In this document: in pieces, positions 15,879 through 25,191 of the stretch
How the letters are laid out: each line of letters opens with the position of its first letter
Numbering within the stretch: the first letter of the stretch is position 1
Source of the DNA: Amycolatopsis benzoatilytica AK 16/65
Lineage (GTDB): Bacteria; Actinomycetota; Actinomycetes; Mycobacteriales; Pseudonocardiaceae
Direction of reading: 5' to 3'
NCBI RefSeq assembly: GCF_000383915.1
Contig: NZ_KB912942.1
Location: 2,020,561 to 2,084,560, forward strand
Length of the DNA: 64,000 bases
Program-made: the position numbers and the translations under genes
The notes under the pieces: generated by a model
The model's database searches: none
What the model saw: only the letters and a program-made list of their open reading frames with translations
Told to the model about the DNA's origin: nothing

Positions 15879-16774
15879 CGCACTGTTCCTTCCTGCAGCG
15901 CCAGCAAGGCGGCGCCGATGACCGGGGCTTCCGGGCCGAGAAGTGCGGATCGCACCGGCAGCGGCCGGCCCTGCGGACGCACTTCCGCGTGCAGGGCCTC
16001 GGCGACCGCGTGGACTAACGGCCCGCCGAGACCGAGGGCAGCGCCTCCGCCGAGGACCACCGCGTCGATGTCGGCGGCCGTCACGAACCCGCCCAGCACC
16101 CGGCCCATCGTGTGGCCCGCCTCCGTCACGACCGAGCCGGCGAGCGGGTCGCCGGCCCGCATCCGCGTCGCCACCTCTGGGAGAGACACGGGTTCTCCGG
16201 CGGCCCGGGCTGCGTACGCGGCGGCGATGGCGGGCCCGGCGGAGACTGCCTCGAGGTGGTCGAGGCGGCCGCAGCCGCATGGCTTCGCCCCGCGCGTCGG
16301 GGTGAGCAAATGCGCTACCTCCCCGGCGCTCCCGTGCTGACCGTGGACCAGGGCGCCGTCACGGGTCAGGGCACCGCCGAGTCCGGTGCCGACCGCCACG
16401 TACAACACGAGCCCGTCTCCGCGCCCGGTGCTCTGGCGGGATTCGCCGTACGCCATCGCGCGTACGTCGTTGTCGACTACCACCGGCACACCGAACTGCT
16501 CGGACAGCCGATCGCGGACAGGCGCCCCCGCCCAGCCGGGCACGACCTCCGTTGCCGACACGACCGTTCCGTCGCGGACGATGCCGGGCGAGCCGACGCC
16601 GATCGCCGAGAACGGCTCGGCCAGCTCGCACAGCATCGCCGCCACTGTGTCGAGCACTGCGGCGGCCCCTTCGGCAGGCGTGGGCCGCCGCAGGATCCGC
16701 ACGACGGCACCCGCGTCGACGAGTCCGGCGGCGATCTTCGTGCCGCCGATGTCGACGCCGACGGTCCGCGTCAC
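15869..16774 (-). CDS. nanK: ROK-family N-acetylmannosamine kinase
   Basis: 301-residue ROK sugar kinase, predicted to phosphorylate ManNAc at O6. It has the ATP phosphate-binding 'VGVDIGGTKIAAGLV' at the N-terminus, the catalytic-Asp block 'VVVDNDVRAMAYGE', 'GTGLGGALTRDG', the sugar-binding 'GSAGEVAHL' and a zinc-site segment 'PCGCGRLDHLE'. In the zinc-site segment the last Cys of the CxCGxxGCxE consensus is replaced, a known variation. The GTG at 16774 directly precedes the ATP motif and overlaps the nanA stop (GTGA). Assignment to ManNAc rests on the operon (nanT, nanA, nanE), not on residues alone. Confidence 0.88.
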   Translation of the reverse strand: MTRTVGVDIGGTKIAAGLVDAGAVVRILRRPTPAEGAAAVLDTVAAMLCELAEPFSAIGVGSPGIVRDGTVVSATEVVPGWAGAPVRDRLSEQFGVPVVVDNDVRAMAYGESRQSTGRGDGLVLYVAVGTGLGGALTRDGALVHGQHGSAGEVAHLLTPTRGAKPCGCGRLDHLEAVSAGPAIAAAYAARAAGEPVSLPEVATRMRAGDPLAGSVVTEAGHTMGRVLGGFVTAADIDAVVLGGGAALGLGGPLVHAVAEALHAEVRPQGRPLPVRSALLGPEAPVIGAALLALQEGTVRCD

Positions 16775-17697
16775 AGCAGGCCGCTCTCGGCGAGACAGGT
16801 CCGGACGTACTCGATTTCGCTGGCGTCCAACGGAATCTGCGGGGGAGCGGTCACCGCGTCGCCGATGACGCCGAGCAGATGCAACGCCGCCTTGAAAGCG
16901 CCGAGCGCGGACGAACCGCGGCCCATCCGGTCGGTTGACCCGGCGTTGACGAGGTCGAACAGCCGGATCAGCCGTTCCTGTTCCTTGGCCGCCGCGTCCC
17001 ATTCGCCGGCCGCGCACTGCCGGTAGAGGCGCACGTAGCCGTGCGGGTCGACGTTGCCCAGGCCCGGCACCACTCCGTGCGCGCCCATCCGCAGTGCGGT
17101 GTCCACTGTGGTCTCCGAACCGGTGAGGATGCTGAACGCCGGTGCGGTGTCCCGGGTCGCGAGGGCCGCCATGCGCATGGCGGACTCGTCGCCGCTGGAA
17201 TCCTTGAGCCCGGCCAGGACGCCGTCGGCGGCCCAGGCGGGCAGGAGGTCGGCGGGCAGCTTCGTGTGCACTGAAACCGGGAGGTCGTAAGCGAAAACCG
17301 GAACTGGGCTGTGCTGGGCGACCAGCCGGAAGTGGCGGTCGATCTCGGCCGGATGGGTGCGGGTGTAGAAGGGTGCGGTGACGACGACGCCGTCGCAGCC
17401 CGCAGCTGCCGCCGTCTGCACCTGGCCGAGCACGCGCAGCGTCGTCATGTCGATGGCGCCGGCCAGCACTGGCACCTGCCCGGCGACGTGGGCCACGGCG
17501 GTTTCCAGCACGGTGCGCCGGTGTGCGTCGGGCAGGAACGCGACTTCGCTGGTGGAGCCGAGCACGAAGACTCCGTCGACTTCGGCGTCGAGCAGGTGGT
17601 CGAGAAGCCGTTCCAGCGACGGCACGTCGACCTCGAAGTCGGCGGTGAGCGGGGTGCAGACCGGCGGCACGACGCCGCGCAGCGGTGCGGTGATCAC
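16771..17697 (-). CDS. nanA: DapA-family aldolase, probable N-acetylneuraminate lyase
   Basis: 308-residue class I aldolase of the dihydrodipicolinate synthase/NAL family. The Schiff-base Lys lies in 'VLAGLKDSSGD', the catalytic Tyr in 'VPVFAYDLPVS', and the carboxylate-binding loop is 'LGSTSEVAF' (GxTGE-type, with Ser for Gly). NAL cleaves N-acetylneuraminate to ManNAc and pyruvate. By sequence alone it could serve another 2-keto acid. The operon with a NanT-like transporter, NanK and NanE makes NAL the best reading. The stop overlaps nanK by 4 nt and the gene starts 31 nt after nanT. Confidence 0.8.
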   Translation of the reverse strand: MITAPLRGVVPPVCTPLTADFEVDVPSLERLLDHLLDAEVDGVFVLGSTSEVAFLPDAHRRTVLETAVAHVAGQVPVLAGAIDMTTLRVLGQVQTAAAAGCDGVVVTAPFYTRTHPAEIDRHFRLVAQHSPVPVFAYDLPVSVHTKLPADLLPAWAADGVLAGLKDSSGDESAMRMAALATRDTAPAFSILTGSETTVDTALRMGAHGVVPGLGNVDPHGYVRLYRQCAAGEWDAAAKEQERLIRLFDLVNAGSTDRMGRGSSALGAFKAALHLLGVIGDAVTAPPQIPLDASEIEYVRTCLAESGLL

Positions 17698-17728
17698 AGA
17701 GTTTCCTCGCGGTTCGAGAGCGGGCGGT

Positions 17729-19180
17729 TCAGTGGGCGGCCGCGGCGGCGGAACGGGTCCGGCCGTCGACGGCGTCGGTGGTCCAGGCCGCGTCCGGGCG
17801 CAGCAGCCGCTGCATCCGGGTCGGGGCGTCGATCGCGATGAGGATCAGCACGACGAAGGTGAGCGAGAACGACAGCACGGCCAGCGCGGTCCCCAGCGGC
17901 ATGCGGGTGGCCAGGCTCGCGCCGAGCACCGGGGCGACGGCCCCGCCGAGCGCGCCGACGTTGTAGGTGAAGCCGAGACCCGCCGCGCGGTGGCGGACAT
18001 CGAAGTACCCGGCGATCCACTTCGGAAGCAGCCCGGAGATTCCCTGGCCGAACACCTGCTGCAGGAACAGCAGCACTCCGAGCAGGACGAGCTGCCGTCC
18101 GCCGAGCGCGAACACCGGGAAGATCAGCACCTGGGAGATCAGCAGGCTGACCCAGTACGCCCGGGCGGTGCCGAAGCGGTCGCCGGTGAAGCCGGCCACC
18201 CAGCATCCGACGGCCGCGCCGAAGCCGGCGAAGAACAGGACCGTGCTGGTGTGCGCGGGGCTGTAGCCGAGGCTGGTCTTGAGGTAGGTGGGCAGCAGCG
18301 ACTGGATCGGCCACGAGTAGAGGAACGCGCAGAACACGATGACCATCACGGTGATTCCGGTCGGCCAGCGCCTGCCGGAGAACTGCACGATGTAGGCGAC
18401 GAACACCGCGGCGGTCACCGCCGCGAGCGGAATCACCAGGGCGGCCGAATCCGCGATATGCGTGAAAATCAGCACCAGCGAGGTCAGCGCGACGGCGGCG
18501 AGCGCCAGATTCACGGGTGCGCGGCGGCCGCGGAAGAGGAGGTCGAGCACGGTCGGCTCGCCGGTTTTCTCCGCCTCGGCCCAGTCTCGGGCTTCGGGCA
18601 GGCTTCGGCGCAACCACACCGCCACCGCGATCGGGGCCAGGCCGATCCAGAACAGGGCGCGCCAGCCCCAGGCGGGTACCACCAGCGCGTAGGCGCCTGC
18701 GGCTACGACCGTGCCGATCGAGTAGCCGGAGATGAGGAACCCGCTGGCTTTGTTGCGCAGGTGCTGCGGCCAGGATTCGATCACGTAGGTGGAGCTGGCG
18801 CCATACTCGCCGGCCATGCCGAGGCCGATGACCAGCCGGGCCGCGAACAGCACGCCGTAGGACGGCGCGAGGCCGCAGACGAGGGTGCCGGCGGAGAAGA
18901 GCACGATCGAAGTGATCATCGCGCTCCGCCTGCCGTAGCGGTCGCCGAGCGCGCCGATCACCAGGCCGCCGACCCAGCGCGAGACGAAAGCGGCCGAGAT
19001 CAGCGCGGCGCCTTCCGCGGTGCTCAGCTGGAAGGTGTCCTTGACCTCGGTCAGCACCAGCGTGATGAGCACGAAGTCGAATCCGTCGAGCAGGTAGCCG
19101 AGCCACGCGGCGGCGAACGCCTTCCACTGGCTGCGGTCGATCTGGCGGTACCACCGCGCGGGTACCTCGGTGTGCGTCAT
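17729..19180 (-). CDS. nanT: Sialic acid MFS transporter
   Basis: 483-residue major-facilitator symporter with 12 or more hydrophobic segments. It is strikingly similar, from memory of the E. coli protein, to NanT: '[14 protein letters not shown]', '[18 protein letters not shown]', '[20 protein letters not shown]', '[17 protein letters not shown]' and '[14 protein letters not shown]' match almost word for word. The ATG at 19180 has a perfect GGAGGAG ribosome site. This is the promoter-proximal gene of the nan operon. It lies 113 nt from the divergent regulator, with the predicted operator between them. It imports N-acetylneuraminate with a proton. Confidence 0.93.
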   Translation of the reverse strand: MTHTEVPARWYRQIDRSQWKAFAAAWLGYLLDGFDFVLITLVLTEVKDTFQLSTAEGAALISAAFVSRWVGGLVIGALGDRYGRRSAMITSIVLFSAGTLVCGLAPSYGVLFAARLVIGLGMAGEYGASSTYVIESWPQHLRNKASGFLISGYSIGTVVAAGAYALVVPAWGWRALFWIGLAPIAVAVWLRRSLPEARDWAEAEKTGEPTVLDLLFRGRRAPVNLALAAVALTSLVLIFTHIADSAALVIPLAAVTAAVFVAYIVQFSGRRWPTGITVMVIVFCAFLYSWPIQSLLPTYLKTSLGYSPAHTSTVLFFAGFGAAVGCWVAGFTGDRFGTARAYWVSLLISQVLIFPVFALGGRQLVLLGVLLFLQQVFGQGISGLLPKWIAGYFDVRHRAAGLGFTYNVGALGGAVAPVLGASLATRMPLGTALAVLSFSLTFVVLILIAIDAPTRMQRLLRPDAAWTTDAVDGRTRSAAAAAH

Positions 19181-19206
19181 TGCTCCTCCAGGACCGGCCA
19201 CTCAAG

Positions 19207-19227
19207 GTTGGACGTTGGACGTCCAAT
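19207..19227. promoter_or_regulatory. Predicted operator of the GntR/FCD regulator between nanT and its regulator
   Basis: A perfect 12-bp palindrome TTGGAC/GTCCAA (19215-19226) is preceded by a direct copy of the half-site TTGGAC at 19208-19213. It lies in the 113-nt divergent intergenic region. It overlaps a plausible -35 (TTGGAC, 19215) with a -10 (TAGGGT, 19237) after 16 nt for the regulator gene. A second palindrome, TCTTCCGGAAGA (19273-19284), sits over the regulator's ribosome site. GntR-family dimers bind such short palindromes. Confidence 0.6.
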
Positions 19228-19293
19228 GTTGTGGGGTAGGGTAGGCACACGCCCAGCCCGAAGTAAAGGGCTTCTTCCGGAAGAGAGGTTGCG

Positions 19294-20019
19294 ATGACCC
19301 GAGTCACGGCCGGCAAGCCGCGTCCGGCCAGCGGCGATCCGCTCGCCGCCGAGATCCTGCGGCTGATCCGGGAGCAGGGCTTGCGCCCCGGCGACCCGAT
19401 GCCCACCGAACTGGAGCTCATCGACCGTCTCGAGGTTTCGCGCAACACCGTCCGGGAAGCGATTCGCGGCCTGCGCGCGCTGGGCATCGTCGAAATCCGG
19501 CACGGGCACGGCACCTTCGTCGGGGAAGGTTCGCTGGCAGTGCTCGCGCCGTCGCTCGTGTTCCGGACCCTGGCCGACGGGGGAGCCGGAGGACTGCTCA
19601 ACCTGGTCGACATCCGCGAACTGGTCGAGGTCGGCACGATGGACGTGCTGGCGGGCGCGCTGAGCGCGGAGACCCTCGCGCGGCTGGACGAGCTGTGCGA
19701 CGAAATGGTCCGGACAGCGCTCGACCCGGAGGTGGACCGCGAGTTCCACCGCACCTTGTACGGCGGCCTGGCCAATCCGCTGGTGGGTCAGCTGGTGGAC
19801 CTGTTCTGGGACTCCTACCACGCTGCCGAGTCCGCACTCACGCTGCCGACGGACGCGCAGAACGTCGCACACACCGCCGAACAGCACCGCGCGATCGTCG
19901 CGGCGCTGCGCGCGGCGGACCCGCGGCACGCCCGGACCGCGATGACTGAGCACTTCGCGGACATTCGGGCCCGGCTGACACGGATCGACGACGCGGTCGC
20001 CGAAAGCGCAGACCGCTAG
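19294..20019 (+). CDS. GntR/FadR-type (FCD) transcriptional regulator of the nan operon
   Basis: 241 residues. The N-terminal winged helix-turn-helix (about 17-78) shows 'GLRPGDPMPTELELIDRLEV', 'SRNTVREAIRGLRALGIVEI' and the wing 'RHGHGTFVGEG'. The C-terminal all-helical FCD ligand domain includes 'DIRELVEVGTMDVL', 'DREFHRTLYGGLANPL' and 'HTAEQHRAIVAALRAAD', with the His/Asp residues that usually bind a metal. It is divergent from nanT and very likely represses the nan operon until a sialic-acid intermediate binds (inference from position). Function is analogous to E. coli NanR, though orthology was not established. Confidence 0.88.
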   Translation: MTRVTAGKPRPASGDPLAAEILRLIREQGLRPGDPMPTELELIDRLEVSRNTVREAIRGLRALGIVEIRHGHGTFVGEGSLAVLAPSLVFRTLADGGAGGLLNLVDIRELVEVGTMDVLAGALSAETLARLDELCDEMVRTALDPEVDREFHRTLYGGLANPLVGQLVDLFWDSYHAAESALTLPTDAQNVAHTAEQHRAIVAALRAADPRHARTAMTEHFADIRARLTRIDDAVAESADR

Positions 20020-20167
20020 CCGCCGGAGCCCGGCTCACCGCGGCAGAGATCTTGTTCGCGGCGGTGTGGCACAACGCCCTGGCACGTCGAAGGCTGTGGC
20101 GTGGCAGAGAAGGCATGGCTGGAATAGTTCCTGCGTCCGGACCCCCGGCGTGGCTCGGGCCAGCGGG

Positions 20168-20743
20168 CTACCGTGCGGGCGGATCCACTTGGGTCGGCAG
20201 CCACCACCCGGACTGGTGCTCGGCGCGGTCCTCGCGGCGGCATCCGTCGAACAGGGCGAGCCGGTCGAGCCCTGGCACGAGGTGGTAGCCGATCGAGTCC
20301 GGCCGGCTGACCAGGGCGAGCACCCGCCAGAGCGCACGTGCGTACGCTTCCGCGGAGGCGGCGCCATCCCATTCGTACAGGCCGCGGTACCGTCCCTGCT
20401 CGTCGTCGGCGAGCCACAGTTTCGAGACCAGCCCGGGAAATCCCGCGAACAGCACGGTGTTGAGCAGGCTTTCCCGGCGGAACAGCGCATGTCCTCGGCC
20501 GCGAACCACGCGCAGCTCGAATGCGACCACGAGGATGCAGGGTTCGGGCGGAGGCGGACGGGTGATGACGGTTTCCCGGAACACCGGCGCTTCGGTGCCG
20601 TCGGCGAAACGTATTCGCAGCCCGACGTTGTCACGTGGCAGGCGAATCCGGCGGCGCGCCATGAGTCCGATGGTCACCGGCAGGGAGCGCAGGACAGCGC
20701 CGGCCGCTTGCCCCGCCGGCATGAGGGTAGGGGGCGTGGTCAT
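20168..20743 (-). CDS. Hypothetical protein, possibly dimeric alpha/beta-barrel type
   Basis: 191-residue soluble protein without signal peptide or membrane segment. Recognisable stretches are 'DGTEAPVFRETVITRPP', 'FAGFPGLVSKLWLADDEQG', 'RYRGLYEWDGAASAEAYARA' and 'IGYHLVPGLDR'. The 'GLYEWDGAASAEAY' segment resembles antibiotic-monooxygenase/YdhR-like ferredoxin folds, but I cannot name a family with confidence. The ATG at 20743 overlaps the stop of the upstream SRPBCC gene (ATGA), so the two are translationally coupled. The last ~30 residues are basic and probably disordered. Confidence 0.6.
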   Translation of the reverse strand: MTTPPTLMPAGQAAGAVLRSLPVTIGLMARRRIRLPRDNVGLRIRFADGTEAPVFRETVITRPPPPEPCILVVAFELRVVRGRGHALFRRESLLNTVLFAGFPGLVSKLWLADDEQGRYRGLYEWDGAASAEAYARALWRVLALVSRPDSIGYHLVPGLDRLALFDGCRREDRAEHQSGWWLPTQVDPPAR

Positions 20744-21480
20744 CCGCGCACCGAAGGTGACGTTCCGTCCGGTCCGGCGGGGGTGCGCCCGGCTGGGCCG
20801 GCCGTGACGAACGGATCGTCGCGGCCTTGTTCGACGGTGCGCCGAAGTACTGCCAGCATGCGCGCCTGCATGATCCAGACGACGGCCGGAGAGAGCCACG
20901 AGGCAGCGGCTGCGAGCCACCGTGGGCGGAATGCTTCGTACCCGCCGATGACGAGCCGGGTCGCCCCGTCAGGCAGCGCGTTGAGCTGGAACCCCCACAG
21001 TCCTTCGGTGTAGGCGGCGGGGCGTGGCTGCTGCGGATCGAGGCGTCGCCCGCGAAGATCGCTCAAGCCGTGCAGCCCGAGGAACCGGCCTGGTTCCAGC
21101 ATGGCGACCCGCCAGGCGTCGACCAGACCGTGGCGGCGGGTCCGGTACTTCACGTAGTCGCCGACGCGCAGCTCCTGCCACTCCGGGTGGATCTCGCGGG
21201 CGCTGGGACGAGACGCGTTGTCCAGCCGATCCCAGGAGTACCAGCCGCCGCGATCGCCGCCCAGCTGGACGAGCCATGGCCAGACCTGCGCGGGCGGCGC
21301 GTCGATGGTGGTCGCCATCGTCGCGCCGCGCTTGCCGTCGGGGATCAGCCCGGCACCGGGGTACGGTCGCGTGACCTCCGCGTCGGTGGCGCCCCAGCGC
21401 AACAGCCTCGGGCGGACCACGGCCGAGTAGGCCACGACGGCGATCCCGGCCACGCCTGCGATCCCGCGTCCGATTGTCAT
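20740..21480 (-). CDS. SRPBCC-family (START-like) protein with N-terminal membrane segment
   Basis: 246 residues. A hydrophobic N-terminal stretch ('GIAGVAGIAVVAYSAVV') is followed by an SRPBCC/polyketide-cyclase-like domain: 'MATTIDAPPAQVWPWLVQLG', 'GGWYSWDRLDN', 'RVGDYVKYRTR', 'GLWGFQLNALPDGATRLVI'. A second hydrophobic patch lies near 'SPAVVWIMQARMLAVLRRTV'. This helix-grip fold binds hydrophobic ligands. No specific ligand can be inferred. Homologues are common as paralogues in actinomycetes. It is coupled to the downstream unknown gene by a 4-nt overlap. Confidence 0.78.
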   Translation of the reverse strand: MTIGRGIAGVAGIAVVAYSAVVRPRLLRWGATDAEVTRPYPGAGLIPDGKRGATMATTIDAPPAQVWPWLVQLGGDRGGWYSWDRLDNASRPSAREIHPEWQELRVGDYVKYRTRRHGLVDAWRVAMLEPGRFLGLHGLSDLRGRRLDPQQPRPAAYTEGLWGFQLNALPDGATRLVIGGYEAFRPRWLAAAASWLSPAVVWIMQARMLAVLRRTVEQGRDDPFVTAGPAGRTPAGPDGTSPSVRG

Positions 21481-21713
21481 GCCTCCGACCGTGCGCGACC
21501 GCCGGCGCGGTCACAAGGGGCCAATGTCACGTCCACGGCGGCCGGTGTTCCCTCCGCTGCTTCAAAGCGGGGACACGGGCGGCTCAACCCTCAGTGGCCC
21601 GGCTTGGTCACCGGAATCGCCTGCGCGGCGCTGAAGCAAACTGTCCGATGCCGCCGGGAAGGTGCCGACCGAAAGCATTGAACCGGCGAAGAGACGTCCC
21701 CGAACCACGATGG

Positions 21714-22970
21714 CTACGCCGGGAATCCGTTCTCCTCATCGTCGGCGACGGCGAGCGCCAGCTCGCAGAACATCGAGTCCGCCCACGAAAACCACGGTCT
21801 CGAGAACGACGTCGGGTCCGAGGCGTCGAAGCTTTCGTGCACCCGGCCGGTACCCGCGTCGGTGTCGGCGATGAGCTGCAGCAACCGCCGCCGGTCCGCC
21901 GGGGTTCCAGTCAGGCCTTCGACGGCGAGGGCGATCGGCCACACACGGCCGGGTTTGGTGTGCGGGCTGCCGATTCCGCTCGCCGCACTGCCGCGGAAGT
22001 AGTACGGGTTGCCGTCGCCGAGGACGAATGCGCGCGTCGCCCGCCACACCTCGGCGTCGACGACGTCTGGCGCGACGAGCGGCAGCGAGAGCAGGGACGG
22101 CGTGTTCGCGTCGTCCATGCGGAGCACCCCGCCGAGGCCGTCGACTTCGTAGGCGTAAACGCCATCGACAATGCCGTGCTCCTCGACGCCGTCGACGAGT
22201 TCTCCGGACAGCGTGCGGGCGTCCGCGGCGAGGGCGGGATCGGCGTAGACGTTGTCGGCGATTTCGGTGATCGCCCGTAACGCCTGCGCGGCGAACAGGT
22301 TCGCGGGGATGTTGTAGCCGTAGGTGCAGGCGTCGTCGGAGGGCCGGAATCCGCTCCACGTCATGCCAGTGAAGGCGACCGGTGTGCCGCGGCCTTCGCG
22401 CGCGAGTGTCTCGGTCGGGATCGCGCCCGGCCGCTCGAAGCGGTACGGCGAGTCGTCGTGCCGTTGCTCCAAGCGCAGTTGCGCGACGATCGTCGCCAGC
22501 ACGCGGTGGACACGAGCGTCGAACACGTCGGCCGAGCCGGTCTTCCGCCACAGCGCATGGGCTAGGGCGACCGGGTAGGCGAGGCTGTCGACCTCGTACT
22601 TCTGCTCCCAGACGTACGGGTCGTCGCATACGTCTCCGGGCTCGTAGCGGGCACCGGTCGGCCCGTCGTTGAACGCGTTGGCGTAGGAGTCGTGGTCGAG
22701 GCACGCGAACTGCCGGCGCACGACGGCGGCGACAAGCTCGGCCAGCGGCGGGCACTCGGCGAGGAACCGCAGGTAGGGCGTCAGCTGCGTGGTCGAGTCG
22801 CGCAGCCACATGGCCGGGATGTCGCCGGTGATGACGAACGCGCTGCCGTCGTCGCCGATCGTGATGGTGTCGCGGAGGGTGCGCAGCAACGCGGCTTCGA
22901 CGAGGTCGCCGATCCGGTCGCCGGCCGCGGCGCGCACGCGGGCCGCGGCGAACCCGATCGTCTCGCTCAC
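21714..22970 (-). CDS. GH125 exo-alpha-1,6-mannosidase (metal-independent alpha-mannosidase)
   Basis: 418-residue (alpha/alpha)6-barrel enzyme of family GH125 (formerly DUF1237), inverting exo-alpha-1,6-mannosidases that trim mannan or N-glycan alpha-1,6-mannose. Landmarks are 'TGDIPAMWLRDSTTQLTPYL', 'DPYVWEQKYEVDSLAYPV', 'GMTWSGFRPSDDACTYGYN', 'MDDANTPSLLSLPL', 'GIGSPHTKPGRVWPI', 'HESFDASDPTSFSRPWFSWA'. There is no signal peptide, so it acts in the cytoplasm on imported oligosaccharides. The GTG at 22970 overlaps the restored GH3 stop (GTGA); a GTG at 22979 is an alternative. It is the last gene of the LacI-controlled transport operon. Confidence 0.9.
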   Translation of the reverse strand: MSETIGFAAARVRAAAGDRIGDLVEAALLRTLRDTITIGDDGSAFVITGDIPAMWLRDSTTQLTPYLRFLAECPPLAELVAAVVRRQFACLDHDSYANAFNDGPTGARYEPGDVCDDPYVWEQKYEVDSLAYPVALAHALWRKTGSADVFDARVHRVLATIVAQLRLEQRHDDSPYRFERPGAIPTETLAREGRGTPVAFTGMTWSGFRPSDDACTYGYNIPANLFAAQALRAITEIADNVYADPALAADARTLSGELVDGVEEHGIVDGVYAYEVDGLGGVLRMDDANTPSLLSLPLVAPDVVDAEVWRATRAFVLGDGNPYYFRGSAASGIGSPHTKPGRVWPIALAVEGLTGTPADRRRLLQLIADTDAGTGRVHESFDASDPTSFSRPWFSWADSMFCELALAVADDEENGFPA

Positions 22971-25191
22971 CGTTGCCACGGCGTCGTTCCGTCCTGGTCG
23001 GTGACGCGCACTCGCAGGGCGTGGCCGGTCTCGCCGGTGCTCCAGACGTCGACCTCCGCCGGGACGGCGACCGGTCGCCCGGTCGCCCGGTCGCCCACGA
23101 ACCGAGCTCGTCGAGGCCCAGTTCGAATTCGATCGTCGTCTCGCCCGGCGGGCACAGCACTCGCTTTACGGTCAGGAGGCTGCGGCGGCGTGGCCGCAGG
23201 CCGAGTTCGTGCCGACGGCCGTAGAGCGGCACGGCGACGGACGCCGCGGCACCGGTATTGGTGATGTCCACTCTGACGGGTATCGCGCCTCCATTGCTGA
23301 GCTCGGATGCCGAGATGGCGCATCCGGTTTGGCTCACCCTGGCCGAAAGCGATGCACCGCTGCCGAAGGGAATTCCCACCGGGTGCTTGTGGTCGACGTA
23401 GCCCCGCGCTGTCTCCAGACGCTCGTCGTGCGCGACCGGGAAGACGCCGTCGGCCACGGGAAACGACACCGGCAGCCTCCCCGAGGCCGTGCCCTCGAAC
23501 AACGCGCTCGCGATCGCGGCACCGCCGCTCGGGCCGGGAAACGGCACGACGAGCAGCGCGTCGGCGAGCTCGGCCAGCTCAGTGAGCGCTCGCGGCCGCC
23601 CGTCGATGACGACGGCGGCGACCGGCTTGCCACTCGCTCTGGCCCGTCGCGCGAGTTCGAGCTGCGGTTCGGGCAGCGCGATCGACGCGAGGTCGACGCC
23701 TTCGCCATTGGTCGTATCGGGTGCGGGGCCTTCGACCGCGCCGTTGTCGGCGAACTCGTCGTCGTAGCCCCGGCGGCTGGTGCCCCCGAGCACGAGCACG
23801 CAGACGTCGGCCTGCGCGATGACCTTGTCCACGGCCGTGAGCGCGTCTTGGCCGAGAGCATCGCGCACGCGTGAGCCCGGCGTATACAGCGCCCGATCAC
23901 CGAGCGCGGAGCGCACGGTCGACGCGGCCGGGTCGTCGGCGGGCCGCGGCGGGCTGTAGTCGCCGAGCTGCGCGTCGAGGTCGTCGGCGTTGGGGCCGAT
24001 GAGCGCGATCGTGGCGGTGGGGTCAAGCGGCAGAACACCGCGGTCGTGCACGAGCACGACGGCTTGACGGGCGGCCCGGTCGACGAGAGCGGCGACGTCC
24101 CGAGCGGGCGGCGAAGCCACCGCCTGCTCGCCGAACAACCCGACGCGGCGTTTGAGCGCGAGCACCCGGTCGACGGCGCGGTCGAGGTCGCGTTCGTCGG
24201 CGAGCCCGCGGTCGAGGGCCGACCCGAGGTGGGTGAACGCCTCGTCCCACAGGCTCAGGTCGACGCCCGCGCGCAGGGCCAAGGCAGCGGCCGCGGCGGG
24301 GTCGGGCGAGCTGTCGCGGAGGCGGTCGATCGCGGTGCCGTCGGCCATCACGATGCCGTCCCAGGCCCACTCCTCGCGGAGCTTGCCCGTCAACAGCTCT
24401 CGGTTCGCGGTGCACGGCACGCCGTCGATGTCGTTGTAGGCGGCCATGTACCCGGCGACCCCGCAGCGGGCCGCGGCATACGCGGGCCGAAGGTGGATCT
24501 CGCCGAGTTCCCGGGGCCCGATCGGGGCGCCGGAACCGTTGCGGCCGCCGATTCCCGCGCCCTGGGCGGCGAGGTGCTTGGCGACGACGGCGACGTTTCC
24601 GGCACCGATTGGCCCGGTTCCGGTCGAGCTGCCCTGCATACCGCGCACGGTCGCGGCGAAGAGCATCGCCGCGAGCGCGGGGTCCTCCCCGAAGCATTCC
24701 TCCGCGCGTCCCCAGCGAGCGTCGCGCAGGACGTCGAGACCTGACACCAGCACAACGTGCGTACCACGGGACCGCGCTTCCGCGGCGACCGCGGCCGCGA
24801 GCTCTTCGGTGAGGCTGACGTCCATGCCCGCGCCGAGCGCGAGGTTGACCGGCAGGGTCGTCGCGCCGAGGGCTTGGAGACCGTGCGGGGCTTCCTCCAC
24901 GAACAGCACCGGGAGGCCGTCGCCGTTGTGCGCGACGTAGTCCTGTATGGCCGCGTAGGCTTCCGCGCTGCGTTCGGGCGGGACGCCGTTGTGCCAGTGG
25001 ACGGCCGACCACGGGTCGGCACGCAGCACCCCGTAGATCGCGCCGATCCCGCCGAAGCGGTCGACTTCGCGCCGCAGGACGTCGGTGACGCGCGGGGCGC
25101 CGTCGACCCAGCGCAGCGCTTCCCAGCCTTTGAGGCGCTGGTTGACCTGGCCGATCCGGCTCCGCAGCGAGAGCGAGGACGCGGAGATCAT
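22967..25191 (-). CDS. GH3 beta-glycosidase, frameshifted near the 3' end by an 8-bp tandem repeat
   Basis: Cytoplasmic GH3 enzyme. Residues 1-340 form the catalytic barrel with 'VLVSGLDVLRDARWGRAEECF', 'AVVAKHLAAQGAGIGGRN' and the nucleophile Asp284 in 'WDGIVMADGTAIDRLRD'. Residues 380-600 form the alpha/beta sandwich. A fibronectin-III-like end follows. The ATG at 25191 overlaps the permease stop (ATGA). At 23072-23095 the unit CGGTCGCC occurs three times; removing one copy restores a continuous 738-residue protein. That protein ends in 'GRPVAVPAEVDVWSTGE' and its stop overlaps the GH125 start. As written, translation leaves the frame at about residue 698 and would run on out of frame over the GH125 gene. 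Family is clear, sugar specificity is not. Confidence 0.8.
23072..23095. repeat. Three tandem copies of the octamer CGGTCGCC
   Basis: Perfect 8-bp units at 23072-23079, 23080-23087 and 23088-23095 within the 3' end of the GH3 gene. Because 8 is not a multiple of 3, each gain or loss of a unit changes the reading frame; two copies give the conserved GH3 ending. This may be replication slippage in the strain, or an assembly or sequencing error. Confidence 0.9.

Noticed and set aside
16771..17697. Dihydrodipicolinate synthase (dapA) for lysine synthesis
   Set aside because: Same family, but the operon with NanT, NanK and NanE and a catabolic regulator favours N-acetylneuraminate lyase.
23072..23095. 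CRISPR-like or VNTR array
   Set aside because: Just three contiguous 8-bp units without spacers inside a coding region; treated as a simple tandem repeat.
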